The notes: generated by a model not told the origin, from the sequence alone. Shown: positions 1 through 9,616, counted from the first letter of the stretch. The stretch is 18,377 nt of DNA from Epsilonproteobacteria bacterium 4484_65 (GCA_002085305.1 NATJ01000004.1:1-18377); one strand, 5' to 3'. Translations and numbers: made by a program.

Positions 1-342
1 GGGATCATCACTCCTTGGGGTGGTATGCCGGCATTTACACAAGGTATGGTAACAAGACATATGTTCTTTGCTGACACAGATACCTGGAAAGCAGCTGCTA
101 CATACAAATTTGCAGATCTTGGTCTAAAAGCAACAGCATATTATGTAGAATTCGATATCGGTCAAGCAAACACATATAAACCCGGACAAGCTTGGACAGC
201 AAGTGAGTCCGGATTTGACATTCAATATGATGTAGCAGCGGTAAAAGGTCTGAACTTAAGACTGAGAGCTAATTACCCAAGAGATTTTGCACCTGGTTTA
301 GACTGGGATGAATATAGACTTATTGCAAATTATAACTTTTAA
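1..342 (+). CDS. Outer-membrane porin, C-terminal part (OprD-like)
   Basis: Open from the first base in frame 1, so only the last 113 residues are present and the start lies outside the window. The fragment alternates polar and hydrophobic/aromatic residues in short beta-strand-like stretches and ends in Asn-Tyr-Asn-Phe. A terminal Phe is the usual outer-membrane beta-barrel assembly signal. In Campylobacterota an OprD-family porin often precedes the acetate permease genes, and here the DUF485 gene follows after 9 bases, which suggests one transcript and a role in letting acetate or other small carboxylates into the periplasm. The substrate is inferred from context only. The fragment is too short to separate OprD from other porin families with certainty. 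Confidence 0.62.
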   Translation, partial: GIITPWGGMPAFTQGMVTRHMFFADTDTWKAAATYKFADLGLKATAYYVEFDIGQANTYKPGQAWTASESGFDIQYDVAAVKGLNLRLRANYPRDFAPGLDWDEYRLIANYNF

Positions 343-351
343 GGAAAAATT

Positions 352-666
352 ATGACTAAAGAGCAAATTGAACATGTTAGGAATAACCCGAAGTACCAAA
401 AACTGGTAAGAGAAAGAAGTAAATTTGCCTGGACTCTTTCTATAATTATGTTGATTGTATATTATACATTCATTATGACTATTGCCTTTAAACCGGCATT
501 ACTAGGAGCTAAAATAGGTTCAGGTGTAATGACAATTGGAATTCCTGTAGGGATCGCTATTATCTTCATCGCGTTTATTTTGGCAGGAATTTATGTAAGA
601 AGAGCAAACGGCGAGTTTGATCAATTGACAAAAGAAGTAAGAGAAGAATTAGGAGACATAGCATAA
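352..666 (+). CDS. yjcH: DUF485 family inner-membrane protein, YjcH type
   Basis: A 104-residue protein with two membrane segments (about residues 27-47 and 62-82), a charged N-terminus and a charged C-terminal tail after the YVRRAN motif, which is the DUF485 layout. The family is almost always encoded directly before acetate/cation symporters (yjcH-actP in E. coli) and is thought to accompany the permease, though no molecular function is established. The start has a GGAAAA ribosome site in the 9-base gap after the porin. The stop codon shares one base with the actP start (TAATG at 664-668), so the two are translationally coupled. Identification rests on length, topology and position. Confidence 0.88.
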   Translation: MTKEQIEHVRNNPKYQKLVRERSKFAWTLSIIMLIVYYTFIMTIAFKPALLGAKIGSGVMTIGIPVGIAIIFIAFILAGIYVRRANGEFDQLTKEVREELGDIA

Positions 667-2342
667 TGAAAAAATTATTATTCATAGCATTACCATTATT
701 GTTAAATGTTGCCGCAGTTGCTTCCGGGACTATTGAAGGTGAAATTGAAAAGCAGCCACTGAATGTATCTGCGATCATTATGTTCCTTCTTTTTGTATCG
801 GGAACACTTGGTATTACGTATTGGGCAGCGAAAAGAACAAAAACAGCAAAAGATTTCTACACTGCGGGTGGTGGAATCACAGGTTTCCAAAATGGTATGG
901 CAATCGCGGGTGACTACATGTCAGCGGCATCTTTTCTTGGTATTTCAGGACTTGTTTACCTTGCTGGTTATGACGGCCTTATTTACTCTATTGGGTTCCT
1001 TGTTGGTTGGCCGGTCATTCTTTTCCTGATCTCTGAGAGATTAAGAAACCTTGGTAAATATACTTTTGCAGATGTTGCAGCGTATAGACTTAAGCAAGCA
1101 CCTATCAGAACATTGGCTGCCTTTGGTTCTATTGCAACAGTGATCTTGTATTTGATCGCTCAAATGGTTGGTGCGGGTAAACTGATCCAGCTTCTTTTTG
1201 GTCTTCCGTATGAGTTGGCAGTTGTTCTTGTAGGTACACTAATGATCCTTTATGTGACATTTGGTGGTATGCTTGCTACGACATGGGTACAGATCATTAA
1301 AGCAATCCTTTTACTTTCCGGTGCAACATTTATGGCACTTGCGGTACTTTACCAATTTGACTTTAGCCTTGAGGCTATGTTTGCGAAAGCTGTTGAAGTT
1401 CATGGAAAAGGTGAAGCTATTATGAGCCCGGGTGGACTTGTTTCAGATCCTATATCGGCTATCTCCCTTGGCGTAGCTCTAATGTTTGGTACAGCAGGTC
1501 TTCCACACATTTTAATGAGATTCTTTACGGTTTCTGATGCCAAAGAGGCTAGAAAGTCTGTATTTTATGCAACAGGGTTTATTGGGTATTTCTATATCTT
1601 GACATTCATCATCGGTTTTGGTGCGATCATCATGGTTCTAAACAACCCTGAGTATCTTGACCTTGCAAAACAAGCGATCTCCGGTGGGTCTCCGATCCTT
1701 GGCGGTAAAAATATGGCAGCGATACACTTGTCACATGCAGTTGGTGGAAACTTCTTCTTAGGATTCATCTCAGCAGTTGCATTTGCTACGATCCTTGCAG
1801 TTGTGTCCGGCCTTACATTGGCCGGTGCATCAGCGATCTCACATGACCTTTATGCCAATGTATTTGAAAAAGGTGCTTGTGATGAAGCTAAAGAGATGAG
1901 AGTCTCAAAAATAGCAACTATAGCTCTTGGTATTATTGCTATATTCCTTGGTATTGCTTTTGAAAAACAAAACATCGCCTTTGTGGTAGGTTTGGCATTT
2001 GCTATCGCAGCATCAGCTAACTTCCCGGTTCTTTTCCTTTCTATGTTCTGGAGCAAATTGACTACAAGAGGTGCGGTTATCGGTGGTAGCCTTGGACTTG
2101 GAACAGCAATACTGCTTGTTATCCTTGGTCCGATCGTTTGGGTACAGATCTTTGGATATGAAACAGCGATTTTCCCTTACAAGTATCCGGCATTGTTCTC
2201 GGTAACAGTAGCATTCATTGGTATCTGGTTCTTCTCTGTCACAGATAAAAGTGATGCCGCAGCTAAAGAAATAGAAGCGTTTGAAGCACAGGATATCCGT
2301 TCTCAAACAGGTATCGGTGCAGAAGGTGCATCTTCACATTAA
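666..2342 (+). CDS. actP: Acetate/cation symporter ActP (SSS family)
   Basis: A 558-residue polytopic inner-membrane protein, close to the roughly 550 residues of E. coli ActP. A hydrophobic N-terminus resembling a signal peptide is followed by about 13 membrane segments. The family's N-terminal pattern is visible: a DFYTAGG stretch near residue 65, then [17 protein letters not shown], then [15 protein letters not shown]. The charged [10 protein letters not shown] loop near residue 280 and a long hydrophobic C-terminal half are also typical of sodium:solute symporters of the acetate branch. It imports acetate (and possibly propionate or similar short acids) using a cation gradient, feeding Acs encoded downstream. 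Start ATG overlaps the stop of the DUF485 gene. A strong hairpin follows the stop at 2352-2377. The substrate is assigned from family and neighbours. Confidence 0.93.
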   Translation: MKKLLFIALPLLLNVAAVASGTIEGEIEKQPLNVSAIIMFLLFVSGTLGITYWAAKRTKTAKDFYTAGGGITGFQNGMAIAGDYMSAASFLGISGLVYLAGYDGLIYSIGFLVGWPVILFLISERLRNLGKYTFADVAAYRLKQAPIRTLAAFGSIATVILYLIAQMVGAGKLIQLLFGLPYELAVVLVGTLMILYVTFGGMLATTWVQIIKAILLLSGATFMALAVLYQFDFSLEAMFAKAVEVHGKGEAIMSPGGLVSDPISAISLGVALMFGTAGLPHILMRFFTVSDAKEARKSVFYATGFIGYFYILTFIIGFGAIIMVLNNPEYLDLAKQAISGGSPILGGKNMAAIHLSHAVGGNFFLGFISAVAFATILAVVSGLTLAGASAISHDLYANVFEKGACDEAKEMRVSKIATIALGIIAIFLGIAFEKQNIAFVVGLAFAIAASANFPVLFLSMFWSKLTTRGAVIGGSLGLGTAILLVILGPIVWVQIFGYETAIFPYKYPALFSVTVAFIGIWFFSVTDKSDAAAKEIEAFEAQDIRSQTGIGAEGASSH

Positions 2343-2351
2343 ATATAAAAA

Positions 2352-2377
2352 TACAAAGCCAACTTTTTGGCTTTGTA
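2352..2377 (+). terminator. Hairpin after actP (terminator or attenuator)
   Basis: A perfect 10-bp inverted repeat: TACAAAGCCA at 2352-2361 and TGGCTTTGTA at 2368-2377, with a 6-base loop. It starts 9 bases after the actP stop. No T-tract follows on the + strand (next bases CATTAGG), and the next gene's ribosome site (AGGATTAGG, 2382-2390) begins only 4 bases later. It may therefore act as a weak or partial terminator, or as an mRNA-stabilising end separating actP from the signalling gene. Confidence 0.5.
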
Positions 2378-2393
2378 CATTAGGATTAGGTAT

Positions 2394-4220
2394 ATGATAG
2401 CACTATTGGATAATCTAAAAACACATTTGCCTTTTACACTGTTAGACAACAGATCTTCCAAGTTGATCGAGGAAACAGCCCAAATTGCCTACTATCCTGA
2501 GAATACCATACTCATTAAATCTGATGAATTCACACATACTCTTTTTTTGATCATTAAAGGTGCCGTTGAAGCAAAAGATAATGAAGAGCTTATTGATATA
2601 TATCAGACTGATGATGCTTTTGGTGGTATTGAACTAATAGAAGATCAACCATCACGATATGAATATCTTGTGACTGAAGAGCTTATTTGTTATGAAATCC
2701 CAGAAGAGACTTTTTTAACACTTTGTAATGATAATAAAGCATTTAAAGCTTACTTTTTTTCTACTATTGTAGAGCGTATTGATATGTTAAAAGAGAAAAG
2801 AAAACATGCAAATGTGGCCGATATGATGGTGGCTAGAGTTGATACAAGTATTTTGCATCATGCCTCTTTGGTAGAAGCACATATGCCTGTTGTAGAAGCA
2901 CTTTCTCAGATGGAAAAGAGTAAAGCAGTATCTATCATTGTTAAAAATACAGATGGGTATGGCATTGTTACGGATGCAGATTTCAGAAAGTATATACTGC
3001 GTAAAAAAGAGGATGACCTCTCAGAAATATCTCAAATTCAAACCTATCCAATGATCTCTATCCAGGAAGGGGAACTGCTTTTTAATGTTTTGTTACTTAT
3101 GACAGAGCACTCGATCAAGCATCTACCTGTTTTTGATAAAAATGAGAATCTGCTGGGTGTGCTGGAGATGATTGACCTCCTTAGTTTTTTTTCTAATCAA
3201 TCACACCTTATTACTGTACAAATGGATAGGGCGGAAGATCTCTCTTCTGTGATATCTGCAGCAAAAAGAGTAGAAATAATGATAAGTGCCTTACATGCAA
3301 AAGGTGTTAAAAGCCGTTACATTGCAAAACTTGTTGCAGAGATCAAAAAAAAGATGTATACAAGACTTTTTGAAATGATATTTCCTTCAACATGGCAAGA
3401 GAGATGTACTTTTGTTTTACTTGGCAGTGAAGGCAGAGAAGAACAGATACTTCGTACAGATCAGGACAATGCACTTATCTTTGAAGATGGATTTATGCCA
3501 AAGGATGTAGATGAAGTGACACAGAAGTTCATAGCTGCATTAGATGAGATAGGTTTCCCCAGATGTGAGGGAAATGTAATGATCATCAATCCTAAATGGT
3601 GTAAAAGTCTCAGTGAGTATAAAAAAGATATACATCAATGGATAGAGCAACCCAGCTATGATGGCTTTATAGATATGGCGATCTTTTTTGATTCTATGGC
3701 TGTTGCAGGTAATGTGTCGTTTCATAAAATACTGCAAGCATATCTTATTTCACAGATCGGTCAACAAAAGCATATTTTGCCACACTTTGCTAAATCTATA
3801 GATAGTTTTGAATCTCCTTTGGGTCTCTTTTCTCGTTTTTCTTCAGGAGGAAAAGGTCATGAAAATGAGATCGATATTAAAAAAGGTGCACTCTTTGCTC
3901 TGGTTCATGGCGTGCGTGCTTTGGCTTTAGAGTATGGCATGACACAAACCAACACAACGCTACGCATTAAGACACTGAATGATGTTGGATATATGAATAA
4001 AGAAGATGCACAAGATATGCTGGAAGCACTCGAGGTGATCAATACACTAAGGCTTCATGCCCAGCTTGAAAAGCTTGAAAAAGGTAAAGAGATGGACAAC
4101 TACATCTGTGTAACAACTTTAAGTAAGCTGGAAAGAGATGTGCTCAAAGAAGCACTTAAAACAGTAGAGCAATTCAAAAAAAGAGTGAGTTATCACTTTC
4201 ATCTCTCTATGGTAAGTTAG
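2394..4220 (+). CDS. cNMP-binding / CBS / DUF294 nucleotidyltransferase-like signalling protein
   Basis: A 608-residue soluble protein. Order: cyclic-nucleotide-binding-like beta-roll (about 10-110, with GGIELIEDQPSR near 77-88), a CBS pair (about 150-270, including IVTDADFRKY and HLPVFDKNENLLGVLEMIDL), a nucleotidyltransferase-like DUF294 domain (about 300-440) with GSEGREEQ...TDQDNA at 344-360, and a DUF294 C-terminal helical domain (about 465-605, KKGALFALVHGVRAL). Asp356 and Asp358 sit where the nucleotidyltransferase fold binds metal. A longer reading from TTG 2367 lies inside the hairpin and has no ribosome site, whereas ATG 2394 follows AGGATTAGG, so I use 2394. Such proteins are commonly found beside actP, a DnaQ-like exonuclease and acs, and probably sense nucleotides or uridylylate-type signals to control acetate use. 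The reaction is unknown. Confidence 0.85.
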   Translation: MIALLDNLKTHLPFTLLDNRSSKLIEETAQIAYYPENTILIKSDEFTHTLFLIIKGAVEAKDNEELIDIYQTDDAFGGIELIEDQPSRYEYLVTEELICYEIPEETFLTLCNDNKAFKAYFFSTIVERIDMLKEKRKHANVADMMVARVDTSILHHASLVEAHMPVVEALSQMEKSKAVSIIVKNTDGYGIVTDADFRKYILRKKEDDLSEISQIQTYPMISIQEGELLFNVLLLMTEHSIKHLPVFDKNENLLGVLEMIDLLSFFSNQSHLITVQMDRAEDLSSVISAAKRVEIMISALHAKGVKSRYIAKLVAEIKKKMYTRLFEMIFPSTWQERCTFVLLGSEGREEQILRTDQDNALIFEDGFMPKDVDEVTQKFIAALDEIGFPRCEGNVMIINPKWCKSLSEYKKDIHQWIEQPSYDGFIDMAIFFDSMAVAGNVSFHKILQAYLISQIGQQKHILPHFAKSIDSFESPLGLFSRFSSGGKGHENEIDIKKGALFALVHGVRALALEYGMTQTNTTLRIKTLNDVGYMNKEDAQDMLEALEVINTLRLHAQLEKLEKGKEMDNYICVTTLSKLERDVLKEALKTVEQFKKRVSYHFHLSMVS

Positions 4221-4233
4221 GTGGGTAAGTTAG

Positions 4234-4860
4234 ATGTTTGAAACGTTAAAGCAACAATGGAACCGAAAACATCTTACAGATGAAAGGTTTACCTTTTTGT
4301 TTGAGGATACCCATGAAGAGGAAGTTGTTATTTTTGATTGTGAGACAACGGGACTGAACCCTAAAGTAGATGATATTATCTCTATAGGTGCTGTAAAAGT
4401 TAAAGGCAATAAAATTTTAACCGATCAGGCAATTCATATTTACATTAAACAAGAAAATGAGATCAATCACAAGAGTATTACGATCCATCAGATAAGAAAC
4501 TGTGATCTGGAAGATGCAATTCCTCTGAATGAAGCAATTGAAAAGTTTCTTTACTATATAGGAAACAGAGCACTTGTCGGTTATTACCTTGAGTTTGATG
4601 TTGCTATGATAAATAAATATATCAAACCTATGTTTGGTATTACTTTACCCAATAAAAAAGAGGAAGTGTCAGCTATCTATTATGATAAGAAGATTGCTAC
4701 TATTCCTCAAGGACATATAGATTTAAGGTTTGATACGATCTTGGAAGACTTGGCATTACCAAAACTTCAAGCACATGACGCGCTTAATGATGCAGTTATG
4801 ACAGCAATGATGTATCTCAAATTAAAACAAATGAAATCTTTTAAGATAACAAGGAGATAG
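4234..4860 (+). CDS. DnaQ-like 3'-5' exonuclease (DEDDh)
   Basis: A 208-residue protein with the three exonuclease motifs: Exo I FDCETTG with Asp35 and Glu37, Exo II around GYYLEFDVAMINK with Asp122, and Exo III HDALNDA with His181 and Asp186. That is the DEDDh set of DNA polymerase III epsilon proofreading enzymes, so the active site is complete. It lacks the C-terminal extension expected of a replisome epsilon subunit and sits 13 bases after the DUF294 gene, so it is more likely an accessory nuclease of the acetate-linked cluster than the replicative proofreader. This DUF294-exonuclease pairing is widespread near acs/actP. Substrate unknown (DNA, RNA or a small nucleotide). Confidence 0.87.
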   Translation: MFETLKQQWNRKHLTDERFTFLFEDTHEEEVVIFDCETTGLNPKVDDIISIGAVKVKGNKILTDQAIHIYIKQENEINHKSITIHQIRNCDLEDAIPLNEAIEKFLYYIGNRALVGYYLEFDVAMINKYIKPMFGITLPNKKEEVSAIYYDKKIATIPQGHIDLRFDTILEDLALPKLQAHDALNDAVMTAMMYLKLKQMKSFKITRR

Positions 4861-4938
4861 ATATGTTGAAAAAGATTTTTTAGATACAAACATGGAGCAA
4901 TAATAAAGGTTTGGATAGAAATTATGGAAGAATGTAAC

Positions 4939-4963
4939 AAATAAGAGTAATTTACTCCTATTT
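4939..4963 (+). other. Imperfect stem-loop after the exonuclease gene
   Basis: Two 5-bp helices separated by one A-C mismatch (4939-4943 with 4959-4963, and 4945-4949 with 4953-4957) close a 3-base loop. It lies 78 bases after the exonuclease stop. It is A/T-rich and no T-run follows at once, so a terminator role is possible but weakly supported. Confidence 0.25.
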
Positions 4964-5004
4964 AAAAACCTCTCTTAATTTTACTTCCTTTCTCTAATAA
5001 AATA

Positions 5005-5023
5005 TGTTAAACTTATTTTAACA
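5005..5023. promoter_or_regulatory. Dyad TGTTAAA-N5-TTTAACA upstream of acs
   Basis: A perfect 7-bp inverted repeat with a 5-base centre, ending 23 bases before the acs ATG (5047) and just before an A/T run that could hold a -10 box (TATATA, 5025-5030). The size and symmetry fit an operator for a dimeric regulator. It could also be a chance palindrome in A/T-rich DNA. The acs ribosome site AAAGGA follows at 5036-5041. Confidence 0.35.
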
Positions 5024-5046
5024 ATATATATCTACAAAGGAACACA

Positions 5047-6996
5047 ATGAGTCAGAAAAAAGAAATATTTAATCCAAACCCAGAGTTTGCAAAAAATGCA
5101 GCTATTCCCAGTATGGATGCATACTGGGAATTACAAAACAGAGCTATAGAAGACTATGAAGGTTTCTGGAAAGATTTTGCAGATGAAAAGATCGATTGGT
5201 TGGCACCTTACGATAAAGTACTTGATGAAAGTAATGCACCTTTTTATGAGTGGTTCACGAATGGTAAGTTGAATGTATCTAATCAGTGTATAGATAGACA
5301 CTTGGCAGACAAAGCAGATAAAACAGCTATCTTGTTCGAAGGGGATAGAGGAGATGTAGAGCATATTACATATGCACAGCTTTCTAAACGTGTAAATAAG
5401 ATGGCAAACCTGCTTAAAAATGAGTTTGGTGTGACTAAAGGTGATAGGGTAGTACTCTATATGCCTATGATCCCTGAAGCAGCATATGCGATGCTTGCAT
5501 GTGCAAGAATAGGGGCAGTTCACTCTATTGTATTTGGTGGATTCTCTGCTGAAGCGCTTAAAGACCGTATCGAAGATGCTGAAGCGAAGGTTGTTATCAC
5601 TGCTGATGGTGCGTACAGAAAAGGTAAGCCATATATGCTTAAGCAAGTGGTTGATTCGGCACTCTCTCAAGGTGGAAAGAGTATCGAAGCAGTTCTTGTT
5701 GTAAAGAGAAACAATGAAGAGATAGAATGGGTAGAAGGTAGAGACCATAACTATAATGAACTTATCACTGCACAGTCAGATGTCTGTCCTTTTGAACTTA
5801 TGGACTCTGAAGATCCACTCTTCTTACTCTATACTTCTGGTAGTACAGGAAAACCAAAAGGTGTTCAGCATAACTCTGCAGGGTACATCCTTTGGGCACA
5901 GATGACTATGGAGTGGGTATTTGATGTGAAAGGTGATGATGTTTATTGGTGTACTGCAGATATCGGATGGATCACAGGTCATACATATATTGTTTACGGC
6001 CCTCTTGCAGCAGGAACAACAACATTAATGTTTGAGGGTGTACCGACATATCCTGATGCAGGACGTGCTTGGAAAATGGTACAAGACCATAAGATCACTC
6101 AATTTTATACAGCACCAACAGCGATACGTGTACTTCATAAAATGGGTGAAGATGAGCCTAAAAAATATGATTTATCATCATTAAAAGTACTTGGAACAGT
6201 TGGTGAGCCTATCGATCCTCCGGCATGGAAATGGTACTATGAGACAGTAGGTAATTCTAAGTGTGCCATAGTAGATACATACTGGCAGACAGAGACAGGT
6301 GGGCATATGATAAGTCCACTTCCTGGAGCAACACCTATCAAGCCAGGGTGCGCAACATTGGCACTTCCTGGTATTATGGCAGAGGTTCTGAGTTATCAGG
6401 GTGAAACTAAAGAAATAGGTGAGGGTGGATTGCTTTGTATCACAAAACCATGGCCAGCTATGATAAGAAATATTTGGGGTGATTCTGAACGTTATGCATC
6501 AGCCTATTTTGGTGATGTAGCAAAAGATGGTCAGCCGGTCTATTTTACAGGTGATGGTGCAAGAGTGGATGAAGATGGCTATATTACGATTGTTGGTCGT
6601 GTAGATGATGTGATCAATGTTTCGGGTCACCGTATGGGTACAGCTGAGATAGAAGCAGCGGTAGCAAAAGATGATTCTGTAACAGAAGTTGCTGTAGTGG
6701 CACGTCCTCATGATATCAAGGGTGAATCTATCTTTATCTATGTCGTACTTAAAGATGAACATATCAATGCAGATATTAAAAAGCATATTAATGCTCTACT
6801 CTCTACCGAAATCGGTAACATTGCAAAAGCAGATCATATTATCGAAGTACCTGGATTGCCTAAAACACGTTCAGGTAAGATCATGAGAAGAATTTTACGT
6901 TCTATCGCCAAAGGTGAAGAGATTACTCAAGATATCTCAACACTTGAAGATCCGTCTATCGTTGAACAGATCATTACAAAAGCGAGAGAAGCTTAG
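5047..6996 (+). CDS. acs: Acetyl-CoA synthetase (AMP-forming)
   Basis: 649 residues, the usual length for bacterial Acs (Salmonella 652). It makes acetyl-CoA from acetate, ATP and CoA via acetyl-AMP in the cytosol. Visible motifs are [11 protein letters not shown] at 262-272 (P-loop), the acetate-pocket segment [10 protein letters not shown] at 410-419 with Trp413, [18 protein letters not shown] at 501-518, the hinge and C-terminal domain with [11 protein letters not shown], and [11 protein letters not shown] at 605-615 where Lys611 matches the lysine that is reversibly acetylated in the family. The gene is complete, with AAAGGA before ATG. It completes the uptake-activation route begun by the porin and ActP. 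Its end overlaps the convergent diguanylate cyclase gene by 4 bases. Confidence 0.97.
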   Translation: MSQKKEIFNPNPEFAKNAAIPSMDAYWELQNRAIEDYEGFWKDFADEKIDWLAPYDKVLDESNAPFYEWFTNGKLNVSNQCIDRHLADKADKTAILFEGDRGDVEHITYAQLSKRVNKMANLLKNEFGVTKGDRVVLYMPMIPEAAYAMLACARIGAVHSIVFGGFSAEALKDRIEDAEAKVVITADGAYRKGKPYMLKQVVDSALSQGGKSIEAVLVVKRNNEEIEWVEGRDHNYNELITAQSDVCPFELMDSEDPLFLLYTSGSTGKPKGVQHNSAGYILWAQMTMEWVFDVKGDDVYWCTADIGWITGHTYIVYGPLAAGTTTLMFEGVPTYPDAGRAWKMVQDHKITQFYTAPTAIRVLHKMGEDEPKKYDLSSLKVLGTVGEPIDPPAWKWYYETVGNSKCAIVDTYWQTETGGHMISPLPGATPIKPGCATLALPGIMAEVLSYQGETKEIGEGGLLCITKPWPAMIRNIWGDSERYASAYFGDVAKDGQPVYFTGDGARVDEDGYITIVGRVDDVINVSGHRMGTAEIEAAVAKDDSVTEVAVVARPHDIKGESIFIYVVLKDEHINADIKKHINALLSTEIGNIAKADHIIEVPGLPKTRSGKIMRRILRSIAKGEEITQDISTLEDPSIVEQIITKAREA

Positions 6997-8807
6997 GCTT
7001 CATCGCAACAGACTACTCTGTTACGTCCGCTCTCTTTTGCTTCGTAGAGGGCTTTATCAGACCGTTTTATAATGGTCTGTATATCCTTGTCTTTTTTTCC
7101 ATAATGGCTTAATCCTATACTTACAGTGACCTGTACCACTTTGTTTTCAAATATTATTTTATGTTTGGCTATATTTTCTCGAAGCCTGTCTGCTATATGA
7201 AATGCTGAATCTATACCTGTTGCCGGCATAAGTATGGCAAACTCTTCGCCACCTATTCTCCCAATATAATCTGTAGTACGGCTATTTTCAACCATTTGTT
7301 GCGCAAGGGAACGGATAACTTCATCACCAAAAGGGTGCCCATACGTGTCATTAATAGCTTTAAATTTGTCAATATCGATAGTTAGATACGAGAGTCCTGT
7401 ATTGTAACGTATAGCATGTTCTATTTCTTTTTTACATGTATCAAAAAAATATCTTCGGTTCATCAATCCTGTAAGTGAGTCCGTTGATGCTTGATACTTG
7501 AGATGTTTTTCTAATTCTTTTTTCTCTTCAAGTTCTTTGGCAAGTTGTTTGTTGGCATTATTTAAAGCAACAGTTTTTTCTGCAACTGCATGAAATAGAC
7601 GTGAACTTTCTGTATGTTGTTGTGCTAAAAGCTTCTCTTGTGCATCTAATGTTTCTTCACGGAACAGATTAATACGATAAGCAAGCAAGAGTGAAAAGAG
7701 CATGATCTCAAAGAAAGAGCCGATAATAGGTGCGTTGCTAACCAGGATACTATAGGGGATTAGGCCTAAGGCAAGTTGGCTGATCAGAATCATACTTACA
7801 ATATAGATAATAAGTCCAAGCAAGTATATCCTTGCAAATTTTTGACCTTTATATAGAGCCCAAAAAGCAACTAATAGTAAAAAAGGAAGAAGAGGAGATG
7901 AAAGCAAGTTCATAAAGTAAAAACCTGTATGCATAGATAGAAGCATCCAGACAAAACTAATAACTAGAATTACTATAAATCCGTTTAATATTTTATGGAA
8001 GAGGGAGAAATATTTTTTCGTTTCTAGTACAGTTTGTGTAAACAGGATGAGCATAGTAAAGAATATGGGGATAGTAATCTGTAGAATATTATACGTTCCT
8101 ATAGTTGTATAGGAGAGTAAAAGACCTTTATAATTTGCTGCCCAAATGACAAAAGCCAATACATAAGTGACATAATAAATATAAATTTTTTCTCTTGAAT
8201 AAAAAAAGATAAACAGATTATACAATGCAATGGCAATGATGGCACCAAAATAAAAAATATAAATATTATTTTTCTGTAGAGTATCTTTATGAAATTGTTC
8301 AGGTGTTTTTAACTTTAGTGCGCCAAAAACAGCATAAATAGAAGCTATATTGACATAGAGTTCTTTAGTTTCATGGGGTGCAAAATGAAGTGAAAAAGCA
8401 GGGTTTGATTCTTGTATTTCACGCTCTTCTACAGGAATACGCAAGCCATTTTTCTTATAAATAATTGGGTCAGACAGGATATAGAGGTCAACCGTTTTAT
8501 GAAAGATCTCAGTAAATTCCAAGACCATATTTTTGGACTCTTTTGAATCGTTATAAACAGAGAAACGGAACCAAAAATTGTTTTCTTTATATCCGAAAGT
8601 AAAGGCATTAGATGTTTTTTTTGTAAAAGGCATTTTTGATATTTCTTCTATACCAAGAGACTCTCCAGGATTTTCCATGAGGTACTCTACTTGAAAATCA
8701 CTATAAGAAGATATATTGTTCTTTAAATTCACTTTGGGTACAGCAGACCATAGAGTACTAGGCACAAAAAAAAGAATGATCGTAAATAGTAGTAGTTTAA
8801 TAGGCAT
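6993..8807 (-). CDS. 7TM-DISM diguanylate cyclase (GGDEF)
   Basis: A 604-residue membrane sensor. Order: signal peptide (1-22), periplasmic 7TMR-DISM extracellular domain (about 25-160, with the [11 protein letters not shown] pattern near 76-86), seven membrane helices (about 183-380), a coiled coil (about 385-438), and a GGDEF domain (about 440-600). The catalytic loop is GGEEF at 519-523, and the metal-binding DIDKFK lies at 478-483. The inhibitory I-site RTTD at 510-513 is 5 residues before GGEEF, so product feedback by c-di-GMP is expected. It should make c-di-GMP from GTP in response to an unknown periplasmic ligand. Only a weak ribosome site (GGAT, 10 bases upstream) precedes the ATG. 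It is convergent with acs, and whether it has any link to acetate sensing is not shown. Confidence 0.92.
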   Translation of the reverse strand: MPIKLLLFTIILFFVPSTLWSAVPKVNLKNNISSYSDFQVEYLMENPGESLGIEEISKMPFTKKTSNAFTFGYKENNFWFRFSVYNDSKESKNMVLEFTEIFHKTVDLYILSDPIIYKKNGLRIPVEEREIQESNPAFSLHFAPHETKELYVNIASIYAVFGALKLKTPEQFHKDTLQKNNIYIFYFGAIIAIALYNLFIFFYSREKIYIYYVTYVLAFVIWAANYKGLLLSYTTIGTYNILQITIPIFFTMLILFTQTVLETKKYFSLFHKILNGFIVILVISFVWMLLSMHTGFYFMNLLSSPLLPFLLLVAFWALYKGQKFARIYLLGLIIYIVSMILISQLALGLIPYSILVSNAPIIGSFFEIMLFSLLLAYRINLFREETLDAQEKLLAQQHTESSRLFHAVAEKTVALNNANKQLAKELEEKKELEKHLKYQASTDSLTGLMNRRYFFDTCKKEIEHAIRYNTGLSYLTIDIDKFKAINDTYGHPFGDEVIRSLAQQMVENSRTTDYIGRIGGEEFAILMPATGIDSAFHIADRLRENIAKHKIIFENKVVQVTVSIGLSHYGKKDKDIQTIIKRSDKALYEAKESGRNRVVCCDEA

Positions 8808-8888
8808 AAGAAATATCCATTTACATTTTTTAACTATGATAATACATTCCTTTGCGTAAATTAATTTGTACTTATATCAAGCTCTAAA

Positions 8889-8921
8889 AGTATATCTTAA
8901 ATATGTCAAATTATGTCAAAA
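8889..8921 (-). promoter_or_regulatory. Tandem TTTGACATA repeat and possible promoter for the diguanylate cyclase
   Basis: On the - strand two copies of a 10-base unit containing TTGACA (8902-8911 and 8912-8921) lie before TATACT (8889-8894). The far TTGACA is 19 bases from TATACT, the near one 9. This could be a -35/-10 pair with a leader of about 75 bases, or a repeated regulator site one helical turn apart. Confidence 0.35.
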
Positions 8922-8944
8922 ATACTGTATATTATTTGTCTGTG

Positions 8945-9604
8945 CTACATTAAATCTTTTACTTTCAACAGATCTTCAAATACTTCTTGTTTGGCAGAGG
9001 GATTTCTCAATAAATAACTTGGATGATAGGTAGGGATAAGTATATATCCATTTTGTTCATGAAGAGTGCCTCGTATTTTAGTGATACCCGTTTCATCACC
9101 GGTGAGATAATGATAAGCAGTGGCTCCCAATGTCACGATAAGTTTTGGCTTGATGAGTTCTATCTGTTTTAAAAGATAGGGTTGGCAAGTATGTGCCTGA
9201 GTTGGTGTTGGGACTTGATTATTTGGTGGACGGCATTTGACTATATTTGTAATGTAAACATCACTACGGGAGATCTTCAGTACATTTTCTATCATTTTGG
9301 TTAACAGTTCACCGGAGCGACCTACAAAAGGTTTACCGCTGCTATCTTCAGTAGCTCCCGGTGCTTCTCCTATAAAGAGAATATCAGCATGAGGGTTACC
9401 TTCACCAAAAACAACCTTCCCACGACTTTTACTGAGTTCACAAAGATGACAGTTCTGTGCTTGTTTTTGGAGTGATTCAAGCGTATTGGGAAGAGAAAGA
9501 TCTAGTTGATCTTCTTTATAGGCTGTAATGTTAGTATAATTATAGCCTAACTGCTTGAGTTGATAAAGTTGTTTGAGCAAGAGTGCATTACGAAGGTTTT
9601 TCAT
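8945..9604 (-). CDS. Uracil-DNA glycosylase, family 4 type (Fe-S)
   Basis: 219 residues. It removes uracil from DNA at the start of base-excision repair. Motif A GEAPGATED at 79-87 followed by GKPFVGRSG at 90-98, and the C-terminal HPSYLLR at 194-200, are those of the family 4 thermostable-type enzymes. Four cysteines, Cys52, Cys55, Cys124 and Cys140, are spaced as for the [4Fe-4S] cluster. An N-terminal helical extension of about 40 residues is Lys/Leu-rich. The gene follows the S41 protease on the same strand after 37 bases, but a perfect TATAAT (9611-9616) sits 6 bases before the ATG, so it may be transcribed on its own, without a leader. No ribosome site is visible. The family could be 4 or the closely related 5. 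Confidence 0.9.
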   Translation of the reverse strand: MKNLRNALLLKQLYQLKQLGYNYTNITAYKEDQLDLSLPNTLESLQKQAQNCHLCELSKSRGKVVFGEGNPHADILFIGEAPGATEDSSGKPFVGRSGELLTKMIENVLKISRSDVYITNIVKCRPPNNQVPTPTQAHTCQPYLLKQIELIKPKLIVTLGATAYHYLTGDETGITKIRGTLHEQNGYILIPTYHPSYLLRNPSAKQEVFEDLLKVKDLM

Positions 9605-9610
9605 AAGACT

Positions 9611-9616
9611 ATTATA
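9611..9616 (-). promoter_or_regulatory. -10 box TATAAT immediately before the uracil-DNA glycosylase start
   Basis: Perfect TATAAT on the - strand. Six bases (AGTCTT) separate it from the ATG at 9604, which puts the expected transcription start at or next to the A of the start codon. No Shine-Dalgarno sequence lies in the gap. Confidence 0.45.

Noticed and set aside
2367..2393. Longer DUF294 protein starting at TTG 2367
   Set aside because: The TTG lies in the hairpin and has no ribosome site, while ATG 2394 follows AGGATTAGG.
5131..5748. 205-aa open frame on the - strand inside acs
   Set aside because: Rich in Cys, Ile and Phe with no recognisable domain; it is the antisense shadow of a clear Acs gene.
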